A stretch of DNA of 6,131 nt from contig URQF01000085.1 in NCBI GenBank assembly GCA_900549915.1, positions 1 to 6,131 of the forward strand, written 5' to 3'. Below are positions 1 through 6,055 of the stretch, one piece after another. Origin of the DNA: an uncultured Mollicutes bacterium (GTDB taxonomy: Bacteria; Bacillota_I; Bacilli_A; RFN20; CAG-288). Every line of letters begins with the position of its first letter. The stretch's first letter is position 1. The notes beneath the pieces are model-generated. The model was not told where the DNA came from. It saw only the letters and a list, made by a program, of their open reading frames with translations, and did no database searches. Position numbers and translations under genes: made by a program.

Positions 1-109
1 CGTCCTTCCTGTGAATGCCGGCATTCACAGGAAGCCATCATCTATCCGGTCCAAGAATTGGGGTACACATCAGAATCATTATTTGTCTTACACTGAAGAA
101 AGCAAATGA
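1..109 (+). other. Possible 3' tail of an upstream gene (uncertain)
   Basis: Two forward frames are open from the left edge. One ends at TGA 94-96 and the other at TGA 107-109. The second encodes about 35 residues of basic, polar character ending in a charged tail, and a small hairpin follows it at 115-140, as a terminator might follow a gene end. I recognise no family in either tail. Both frames run through the palindrome, which argues against real coding. Chance open frames in a short flank are the likely alternative. Confidence 0.15.
5..34. repeat. Perfect 30-bp palindrome at the left edge
   Basis: The arm CTTCCTGTGAATGCC is followed immediately by its exact reverse complement, giving 15 base pairs with no spacer; symmetry breaks at 4/35. 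Neither side carries a T-tract, so it does not look like a standard intrinsic terminator, although the sequence before base 1 is not visible. It could be an operator, a protein-binding site, a mobile-element end or the stem of a longer RNA structure. The palindrome is certain; its function is unknown. Confidence 0.85.
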
Positions 110-114
110 ATAGC

Positions 115-148
115 AGCAACGTATTGATGTCTTCGTTGCTCGGGTTTT
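115..148 (+). terminator. Weak hairpin, possible terminator of an upstream gene
   Basis: AGCAACG (115-121) pairs with CGTTGCT (134-140) around a 12-base loop, and CGGGTTTT follows. The 7-bp stem is modest and the T-run is short and offset by four bases, so termination would be weak. It lies just upstream of the promoter at 161-169, where an upstream transcript would be expected to end. An operator for the following operon is the alternative. Confidence 0.3.
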
Positions 149-160
149 CAAATAATTTCT

Positions 161-169
161 TGCTATAAT
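161..169 (+). promoter_or_regulatory. Extended -10 promoter for the McrB-like gene
   Basis: TGC followed by TATAAT (164-169) is a perfect extended -10 element. No good -35 box lies at 16-18 bases; the nearest candidates are TTTTCA at 145-150 (13-base spacer) and TTGCTC at 136-141 (22-base spacer). Extended -10 promoters often work without a -35 box. Transcription would begin near 175-177, leaving a leader of only about a dozen bases before the ATG at 188. Confidence 0.6.
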
Positions 170-175
170 AGAAAT

Positions 176-180
176 AGAGG
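176..180 (+). promoter_or_regulatory. Ribosome binding site for ATG 188
   Basis: AGAGG lies 7 bases before ATG 188, good Shine-Dalgarno spacing. This site supports 188 as the natural start of the McrB-like gene, even though that frame meets a TGA 20 codons later. The first usable start after the TGA, TTG 431, has no comparable site. With the predicted transcription start near 176, the site would sit at the extreme 5' end of the mRNA. Confidence 0.6.
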
Positions 181-187
181 TTTAAAG

Positions 188-1963
188 ATGAATTTAGATA
201 AGAAAACTATTGATGAATATATTGCTCAAAAGGCAATAGAAAATGGATGATACAAAACTATTGAAGACGGGGCACTTAAGAAAACGTGCGATAACTTTTA
301 TGCTAAATACGGACCAGATGTTTTAAGAAATACACATGGTGAGGAACTAGCTAACACAATATTTGATGCGGAAACTTTCATCAGAAAAGGCAAAGAGAAT
401 AATGTTGTTCATATTAGACAAGCAGATTATTTGTTAAAGCATGAAGGAGATAAATGGATCTTTGATCGTCCAAGAACTAAAAATCCGAGAATTCTAACGA
501 ATGATTTTAGTGAGCTCGAAAAATTTCGTGATGCCTTTGTTTCGATTTGTGACTATATCAACTGTAATACTCCGAATGATGCCTTTTATAAACAAGTAGA
601 TAGTGACTTTGCAACAAAAAATGAAATGCTCTGCGGAAAAAACAATGGCACCCGTTATAAGTACTGGTTAGCTTATCTTTCGTTATGCTATCCTTCTAAA
701 ATATTGAATTTTTTCACTGATTTAAATGGCGTTCTGGAAAAAATAGGCATTCTCTTCCCCAAAAATAGCGGCAACATTATTATGAATGGAAAACTTGTCC
801 AATATTGTATTGAACATGATATAGATGGTTTCAAATTTAGCCAGTATTGTTGGGATAATTTGGTAACAAAAGGCGAAAAGAAAAAAGACGAAAAACAAGA
901 TGACCAGGAGGAGAATCAAGATAGCAAAGAAACTGATAGTCTTGTAAGCAACAAGTCTGCTTTTGTGCCAACTAAAGATAATAAAAAAAAAAGAGACAAA
1001 GACCCAAATGGGACTAGTGCCGTCTTAAAAAATTCAGAATATTCTCGAAAACGGAATGTTATCTTTTATGGTGTTCCTGGCTGCGGTAAGAGCTACTATA
1101 TTTCACACATGTTGTTGGATGAGGACGATCTGAATCGGGCTGGAAAAGACTGCTCTAATGTTTTCCGTGTAACTTTCTATCCTGAATATAGCTATACCGA
1201 CTTTGTCGGACAGATTCAGCCGAGTCTAAAAGAAGGAAAGCTTGTATATGAATTCGTACCTGGTCCATTTACAAAGGCATTGCAGTTTGCTTTGGGCCAT
1301 CCAGAATCAGCTACATTCCTGATTATTGAGGAAATCAACCGTGGTAATGCAGCTGCTATTTTTGGTGATTTGTTCCAGCTGCTTGATCGTGATCAAGATG
1401 GGAATAGCGAATACCCGATTACAAACCTTGAGATTGCAAAACATGTTGGAAGCGAGAATGGAAAGATCATATTACCTGAGAACCTATATGTATTTGCAAC
1501 AAGGAATACATCTGACCAGAATGTCAGTGCTTTAGATACTGCATTCAAGCGACGTTGGGAATGGCAGCACATCGAGAATAAACCAGCTAAATTCGAAGAA
1601 AACAAATATCTCCCGGAAATCCGGAAGGATGGCAATCTTGTCTCCTGGAACTCGTTTGTTGATGCAAGGAATAAGAAAATCTGTGAAGCAAATTCCGGTA
1701 ATGGCTCAGACAAACAGCTTGGCTATTACTTTGTCCGTGAATGCGATTTGATAAGCGAGAATGTGAAGAATACGGATGAAGCCAAGATAGCAAAATTCTT
1801 CTGGGAAAAGGTGTTCAGGTATCTGTGGAATGATGCCTTTGCAGTTGATCATGCTAAAGGACTTAACAAAGACAGGCATTCCTTATCGAATGTTCTTGAT
1901 TTGCTTACTGGCAATCCTGTTGATATAAAAGACATTCTCTCAGAAAATATTGAGATCGGATAG
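188..1963 (+). CDS. mcrB: McrB-like AAA+ GTPase, frame interrupted by TGA at codon 21
   Basis: This is the motor subunit of a McrBC/LlaJI-type restriction complex, expected to bind DNA, hydrolyse GTP and recruit the nuclease encoded next. Numbering from ATG 188 gives 591 positions. An unrecognised N-terminal domain (1 to about 228) probably recognises DNA. A Lys/Glu/Asp-rich linker covers about 229-275. The AAA+ module has Walker A GVPGCGKS (295-302), Walker B FLIIEEINRGN (from 377) and the McrB-type NTSD motif (440-443, usual form NTAD), followed by FKRRWEW. The C-terminal lid has DKQLGYYF (from 508) and LWNDA, both typical of McrB. The oddity is TGA at 248-250 (codon 21). Sequence after it stays open and protein-like, and the well-placed ribosome site precedes ATG 188, so a nonsense change, probably TGG to TGA, is likely. 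The uninterrupted part can start only at TTG 431, which lacks a Shine-Dalgarno and would yield 510 residues with the AAA+ module whole. It may be a pseudogene or an N-terminally truncated product. The family call is secure; start and functionality are not. Confidence 0.85.
248..250 (+). other. In-frame TGA stop inside the McrB-like frame
   Basis: The codon sits between GGA and TAC, in the same frame as ATG 188 upstream and the AAA+ module downstream. A single base change from TGG (Trp) would explain it. Recoding as Trp is unlikely because TGA ends the nuclease and MoxR genes and the other Trp codons are TGG. A base-calling error in the source sequence remains possible. Confidence 0.8.
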
Positions 1964-2009
1964 TATTAAAATGTTGAAAAGAATCTGGATGATAAACAAT
2001 TGATTCTTT

Positions 2010-3266
2010 ATGCATTATCATTTTGAAAAAGGAGTAAGGACACCAGCGGAATCGAATGAGACAGGACTCGATGGCTTTGTTGGTATTTGCTGTGAAAAGA
2101 ATTCCTTTGATCTCTATGTTCCTTATGGTTTCTACTATGATAGGAATAAGGAAAATTTCTCTGATATTCGTGGACAGATTTTAGATATTCTTTTGCCAAT
2201 TGAAATCACGAAGAGAGAAAATCCAAGTCTGTTCTCTTCTGCTGGCGATGAAGATAACTGCCTTCTTTTTGATGCTTATAAGAAACTAATTGATGATTAT
2301 TTAGTCAATGGTCGTTTCTTTGAATCTATAAAGGTAATAAGTCATTTAGGAAATGGAAAAATCAACTGGAAGAAGACTAGGCAGGGGAAAAAGATATTTG
2401 AAGAGGATCGAGTCGTATTTGAAAATAGGCTTTACTCTAGTAACCGAAAAGAAGAAAACCTGATTTCTTCTCTTCAGCTATATTGCTTAAGAAAGGCAAA
2501 GGAATCCATAGGAGTTCTCTATGAGGATTTCTTTGTCCCTTCCTCCTCAATTAAAGAGGATGAGATTGATAGAGACATTCTTATTCTGAAACGGATACTA
2601 TCTCAGACCTATAATGACAGAAAGAAAAAAATTATTGATTGGATACTGATTATTCTTGATTCCAATAGCGGATACAGAGCACACAATCAAAGCGAATTCG
2701 GAACTAGATGCTATGAAGTGGTCTGGGAAGAGAGGCTAAGAAAAATCTATGGTAATACTTCCGAAAAGGATTATTTTCCTCAAGGACATTACTATCTGAA
2801 GAATGATAGTAAAGCTAAGGATATTTCCTATCTTCGTCCGGATATTATTCATGAAGAAAAAGAAGAAATATATATCCTTGACGCAAAATACTACTCTTAT
2901 GGTTGTTCGAAGGATAGAAACTATACTCATCTACCAGCTACGGAATCTCTTTCGAAGCAGATGAATTACGCTCGTTATGCTTTGAAAAGAATGGGAAAAG
3001 ATAGTAAGGTCTTGAAGGTTATTTATAACGCTTTTGTTCTTCCTTTAAGTAGAGACGAAGAGAGTCAAACAGGCCTGGAGTATTTCGGATATGGATCTGT
3101 TGATGGGTATCAAGGTGAAACGTATACCCAGATTTATCTCTTTGGTATTCAGACAAATAAACTTATCTCCTGCTATTTATCTCATACTAAGGCACCGGAC
3201 TTAATCGGAGAAATAAATTCCGAGGCAAACAGATATCAGGCACAGTATCAAAAAGAAGAAAAATGA
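2010..3266 (+). CDS. LlaJI/McrC-type PD-(D/E)xK restriction endonuclease
   Basis: This is the predicted DNA-cutting subunit that partners the McrB-like GTPase (418 residues). The N-terminal part contains the pattern DGFVGI...LYVPYGFYY and a later GKINWKKT block, both resembling the LlaJI restriction family. The C-terminal half holds the nuclease core: YEVVWEERL with helix Glu236 and Glu240, then PD at 277-278, then DAK at 291-293 (catalytic Asp278, Asp291, Lys293), followed by KQMNYARY, a frequent helix after the core in this family. No signal peptide or membrane segment is evident, so it should be cytoplasmic. The gene starts 46 bases after the GTPase gene, consistent with one operon. An in-frame TGA at 2001-2003 makes ATG 2010 the earliest start, but its Shine-Dalgarno is poor, so translation may depend on ribosomes arriving from upstream. 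In that case the early TGA in the partner could lower its expression. All catalytic residues are present and the gene looks intact. Confidence 0.85.
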   Translation: MHYHFEKGVRTPAESNETGLDGFVGICCEKNSFDLYVPYGFYYDRNKENFSDIRGQILDILLPIEITKRENPSLFSSAGDEDNCLLFDAYKKLIDDYLVNGRFFESIKVISHLGNGKINWKKTRQGKKIFEEDRVVFENRLYSSNRKEENLISSLQLYCLRKAKESIGVLYEDFFVPSSSIKEDEIDRDILILKRILSQTYNDRKKKIIDWILIILDSNSGYRAHNQSEFGTRCYEVVWEERLRKIYGNTSEKDYFPQGHYYLKNDSKAKDISYLRPDIIHEEKEEIYILDAKYYSYGCSKDRNYTHLPATESLSKQMNYARYALKRMGKDSKVLKVIYNAFVLPLSRDEESQTGLEYFGYGSVDGYQGETYTQIYLFGIQTNKLISCYLSHTKAPDLIGEINSEANRYQAQYQKEEK

Positions 3267-3291
3267 TTCTATAGAAAGACAATCTTAGTAT

Positions 3292-3332
3292 CGATTTTAA
3301 GGTGCCTGACAATCCTTTTTATGAATCGTTTT
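3292..3332 (+). terminator. Imperfect hairpin with T-run, possible attenuator
   Basis: CGATT (3292-3296) pairs with AATCG (3324-3328), and inside it AAGG (3299-3302) pairs with CCTT (3314-3317) around an 11-base loop; TTTT follows at 3329-3332. The stem is A/T-rich with an asymmetric internal loop, so any termination would be partial. It would reduce read-through from the nuclease gene into the MoxR gene. Chance pairing in A/T-rich DNA is a real alternative. Confidence 0.25.
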
Positions 3333-3344
3333 CTGTAATAGAAT
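3316..3344 (+). promoter_or_regulatory. Weak candidate promoter for the MoxR-VWA pair
   Basis: TAGAAT (3339-3344) matches the -10 consensus at five of six positions. The hexamer 17 bases upstream, TTTTTA (3316-3321), matches TTGACA at only three. Transcription would begin near 3351, ten bases before the Shine-Dalgarno. A/T-rich gaps often contain such matches, so it is offered only as a candidate. Confidence 0.25.
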
Positions 3345-3360
3345 AAAACCACAAATCTAC

Positions 3361-3365
3361 GGAGG
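3361..3365 (+). promoter_or_regulatory. Strong ribosome binding site for the MoxR gene
   Basis: GGAGG lies 9 bases before ATG 3375. It is the best Shine-Dalgarno in the window and fixes the MoxR start. The second module therefore has its own efficient translation entry rather than relying on coupling to the nuclease gene. Confidence 0.8.
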
Positions 3366-3374
3366 CTTATCTCT

Positions 3375-4700
3375 ATGGCAATAGATATTCAGGATGCAAA
3401 ACGGATTGTTAAACGGATTCTGCTTTCCAATCTGATTGTGGATAAGTCAATCTATCTGACTCCTCTTCTTTCTGGCCCTCATGGTATCGGAAAATCCACA
3501 GTCATCCATGAGATTGCCAAAGAGCTCCATGGAGTTGCTATCACGGTCGATGGCGGACAATTGAAAGAGGGAGAGATTACCGGCCTTCCTTATCAGTACA
3601 GTGATAAGGATGGCAATGTATCCTTTCGTTTCCTTCCTCATTACTCCGTTAAGAGGATTCAGGAGAGGGAAAAGAGAATCTATCTGAAGTCTCATCCGGA
3701 TAGGGATAGTCATCTCTTCCAGGATATTCATAACCCTTATGCGAGGAATAATCTCTCTGCCGACGAGAAGATAAAGAAGATTCTAAGCGGTGAGATTACT
3801 CCGGTTATCTTCTTTTTAGATGAGATTAACCGAACAGAGAGGGGTGTCTACAAGGAACTCAGGAATTTATTATTGAATCGCAGCATCAACGGATATGTCT
3901 TTCCTTGGTGGGTCTTCTTTGTCGGAGCAAGGAACCCGTCGACCTCTTCGTCTTACTACCAGACTATTGATAGGGATCCTGCTCAGCTTGACCGTTTTAT
4001 TAAGATTGATGTGAAGACGAATTCAAGCTCGTTTCTGAATTACGGACAGGAACATAACCTTTCTCCTGTTCTTCTTGAGTACATCAAGGACAACAAGAAG
4101 AACCTGAAATCCAGTGATGATAAAGGAGAAGAAGAAGTCCTTCCTTCACCTTCTCCCCGAGGATATGATAGGCTCGATACGATCAGGAAATCCTTTTCTA
4201 AGCTGACTCCTTTCTTTAGCGATAAGGAAAACGATATCCGGAAAATTAACAAAGACTTCGAGGTTATCTGCAAGGCAAAACTCGGGAAGGATGTCGGAGA
4301 AGACTTCTTCCAATACTATAGGAATCATTGTTTTGATGTTTCTGCCGATGATTTTCTTTCGGATGACAAGGATCTTACCCGGACACTTGAACTAATTAAG
4401 CTAAATGATGTGGTGAAGAGAAAAGAACTTTCCAAAGAACTGATCAACTATAGGAAAAATCAGCCAAACTCCATTGGACAGAACTGGAAATGGCTGAGTG
4501 AATTCGAAAACAAGCTATCTCTTCTTTTGAAACAGCTGGATAAGCCTGGACAGATTGAGTTTGCTCGTTCTTTTAGGAAAGCTAAGAATATTAATGGATT
4601 ATCTCTGCCCTCTATTTATCATGATATTTATATTCACTTACTTCTTCCTATCAGCAAAGAAGCCAGTAGTCTTTTTGATCTCTTTGATAATAAGCTATGA
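3375..4700 (+). CDS. MoxR-type AAA+ ATPase
   Basis: This is a predicted ATP-driven chaperone or remodelling factor acting with the VWA protein encoded next (441 residues, cytoplasmic). Walker A is GPHGIGKS (34-41). Walker B is VIFFLDEINR, with Asp149 and Glu150. The sensor-1 Asn187 lies in GARNPS, and DPAQLDRF (201-208) supplies the arginine typical of MoxR proteins. The stretch between Walker A and B is about 100 residues, longer than the roughly 60 usual for MoxR, with a Lys/Glu/Arg-rich part at about 88-140. A charged, Ser/Pro-containing linker (about 238-258) separates the AAA+ core from an unrecognised helical C-terminal region. The stop overlaps the next gene's start as ATGA, showing tight translational coupling. 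In the family, MoxR ATPases pair with VWA proteins to remodel or activate protein partners; the target here is unknown. The class is well supported, the biological role is not. Confidence 0.8.
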   Translation: MAIDIQDAKRIVKRILLSNLIVDKSIYLTPLLSGPHGIGKSTVIHEIAKELHGVAITVDGGQLKEGEITGLPYQYSDKDGNVSFRFLPHYSVKRIQEREKRIYLKSHPDRDSHLFQDIHNPYARNNLSADEKIKKILSGEITPVIFFLDEINRTERGVYKELRNLLLNRSINGYVFPWWVFFVGARNPSTSSSYYQTIDRDPAQLDRFIKIDVKTNSSSFLNYGQEHNLSPVLLEYIKDNKKNLKSSDDKGEEEVLPSPSPRGYDRLDTIRKSFSKLTPFFSDKENDIRKINKDFEVICKAKLGKDVGEDFFQYYRNHCFDVSADDFLSDDKDLTRTLELIKLNDVVKRKELSKELINYRKNQPNSIGQNWKWLSEFENKLSLLLKQLDKPGQIEFARSFRKAKNINGLSLPSIYHDIYIHLLLPISKEASSLFDLFDNKL

Positions 4701-6013
4701 GTACAATAGACCATTACCAGAACCTCCGTTCCCTTGTTGCTTCTTCTGTGATGGATAATCTTCATGAAATAGAGGAGAACATAAAAGGCTTGTTTGAAGA
4801 TATCCCCACCTATTTCTTCTTCAACGGAGAAAAAGAAGCCTTCTATAAAATGAATAGAATGGAAGTGAAACTGGACTTATCTATTAAGCAGCCGGTTGCC
4901 TTTGATTTAAATGAGGAAGGATGGCTTATTGCTTCCTGCCAGCCAGTCTTACTCAGTGTTTTATCCTTAAAGGAAATCAGGTTATTGTTTCTAATGGACA
5001 GGGAAACGTGTTCTCCGTACTCTTTAAAGACACGTATAAATCAGAAAATTCCTTCATCTCATAAACAGGAAGACTATTTGAATCTAAAACTGAGGGTGGA
5101 TAGCCTTTTTGCTATCATACAAGCTGTTTATCAATGCTTTAGAAAAGAAGCAAATCCACTACATCTAGACTATAGTTCTTTTTCAGAAAAACAGGGTGAT
5201 TTCTTTGATCAGGCATCTTATTTCTTTGACCAGGCATCTTACTTTTGTAATGATGAAACTGAGTCAAGTGAATCTATTCCAAAAGAAAAAGGCTCTCTGT
5301 CTTTAGCGGATTGTTTTTCTCCTGTGGATTTGGAAGAAGCCAGCAAAGAAGCTATTTATCAGTTTGCTTCCTATAGGCAAGAAAATTCTTCTCCCTCTTC
5401 TTATGGAAGAGGGACTAATCCATGGGATGAAATCTGCAAAATAACGAGACCAAAGCAGATTATCCCGAAGTGGATTAAGATTCTAACTCGCTTCTCAAGC
5501 GGAAGGACGAGGGAAGTCAGAAAGACAAAGACAAGACTCAATCGTCTTCAGCCCCAGCGCTTTGATTTATCCGGAGAGATTAAGGAGAGAAGACCGGAGG
5601 TTGTCTGCGCCATCGATACTTCCGGAAGCAGGTATGCGGATAGGATTAAGAAAGCCCTAGGGCAGGTCCTTGCCCTGAAAGTTAAATTCAATTACAGTAT
5701 CACCTTGATTGAGTGCGATGCGAAGATTCAGAAGATTACGGAAATCAAGAAAAAAAGCGACATTCCGGATGAATACCATGGTAGGGGCGGAACTTCCTAT
5801 CTTCCTGTTATCGACTATATTAATTCTCATCCAAGATATCGGAACGCACTTCTGATCTACTTCACGGATGGATATGGTGATGGTGAAATCCCAAAACCGA
5901 AAGTCCGACAGACGGTCTGGGTTCTGATCGGAAGTGATTATCTTTCTTTGAAGAATCCTTATGGAGATGTTGTCCTAATCGATGGAGAAAAGACGATTAA
6001 GAGAAGCAGATAA
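4697..6013 (+). CDS. VWA-like protein (DUF2201-type), partner of MoxR
   Basis: This 438-residue protein ends in a von Willebrand A-like domain (about 300-438) with a complete metal-ion-dependent adhesion site: DTSGS (Asp307, Ser309, Ser311), Thr366 in GRGGTSY and Asp391 in FTDGYGD. The basic segment WIKILTRF...RKTKTRLNR just before it, and the domain itself, resemble the DUF2201 'VWA-like metallopeptidase' family. That family normally has an N-terminal region with an HExxH-type zinc site. Here the N-terminal half has no HExxH; the expected place seems occupied by a Leu-rich stretch with LFLMDRET. A peptidase activity is therefore unlikely and a binding or scaffold role is favoured. An acidic, Ser-rich middle region contains a tandem FFDQASY repeat (169-182). 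The start at 4697 overlaps the MoxR stop and has no Shine-Dalgarno, so it is probably made by coupled translation. ATG 4751 is an alternative start. No signal peptide or membrane helix is evident. Confidence 0.8.
   Translation: MSTIDHYQNLRSLVASSVMDNLHEIEENIKGLFEDIPTYFFFNGEKEAFYKMNRMEVKLDLSIKQPVAFDLNEEGWLIASCQPVLLSVLSLKEIRLLFLMDRETCSPYSLKTRINQKIPSSHKQEDYLNLKLRVDSLFAIIQAVYQCFRKEANPLHLDYSSFSEKQGDFFDQASYFFDQASYFCNDETESSESIPKEKGSLSLADCFSPVDLEEASKEAIYQFASYRQENSSPSSYGRGTNPWDEICKITRPKQIIPKWIKILTRFSSGRTREVRKTKTRLNRLQPQRFDLSGEIKERRPEVVCAIDTSGSRYADRIKKALGQVLALKVKFNYSITLIECDAKIQKITEIKKKSDIPDEYHGRGGTSYLPVIDYINSHPRYRNALLIYFTDGYGDGEIPKPKVRQTVWVLIGSDYLSLKNPYGDVVLIDGEKTIKRSR
5201..5242 (+). repeat. Two-copy 21-bp in-frame tandem repeat
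   Basis: Units 5201-5221 and 5222-5242 are identical except for two T/C changes at third codon positions (GAT/GAC and TAT/TAC). Both encode FFDQASY. The repeat falls in the low-complexity middle of the VWA protein, between its N-terminal half and the VWA domain. The silent differences show the duplication is not brand new and hint that the peptide has been kept. Confidence 0.95.
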
Positions 6014-6023
6014 GCTTTAAGAG

Positions 6024-6050
6024 AAAAAGGGAGAGCTACTCCCCCTTTTT
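6024..6050 (+). terminator. Strong intrinsic terminator after the VWA gene
   Basis: AAAAAGGG (6024-6031) pairs with CCCTTTTT (6043-6050). An A/C mismatch follows, then GAG (6033-6035) with CTC (6039-6041) closes a CTA loop. The A-run and T-run make it potentially bidirectional. It begins 10 bases after the TAA of the VWA gene and should end transcription of the whole locus. It also seems to have served as the landing site for the intron-like sequence that starts a few bases further on. Confidence 0.85.
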
Positions 6051-6055
6051 CCGCT

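Larger units (their letters stand above)
3267..3374 (+). other. 108-base gap between the nuclease and MoxR genes
   Basis: This gap is longer than the other junctions in the locus (46 bases and a 4-base overlap). It contains an imperfect hairpin, a weak promoter-like element and the MoxR ribosome binding site. It is A/T-rich and I see no coding sequence. It marks the boundary between the restriction pair and the MoxR-VWA pair and could allow separate control of the second pair. Confidence 0.6.

Noticed and set aside
248..250. TGA read as tryptophan (alternative genetic code)
   Set aside because: TGA ends the nuclease gene (3264-3266) and the MoxR gene (4698-4700), where it overlaps the next start, and the other Trp codons are TGG.
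722..919. Reverse-strand open frame within the McrB-like gene
   Set aside because: It is hydrophobic only because it is the antisense of a Lys/Glu-rich A-rich region, and the sense frame encodes a recognisable protein.
1393..1793. Reverse-strand open frames across the McrB GTPase region
   Set aside because: They lie opposite clear conserved motifs, have no ribosome sites and no recognisable domain.
4555..4758. Forward open frame spanning the MoxR-VWA junction
   Set aside because: It overlaps two well-supported genes in another frame and has no recognisable content.
4763..4777. HEIEE in the VWA protein as a zinc-peptidase motif
   Set aside because: The motif needs His at the fifth position (HExxH), and the surrounding sequence is unlike a zincin helix.
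188..6013. CoCoNuT-type (coiled-coil nuclease tandem) system
   Set aside because: The locus lacks long coiled coils and the kinase/phosphatase genes that accompany those VWA-containing systems.
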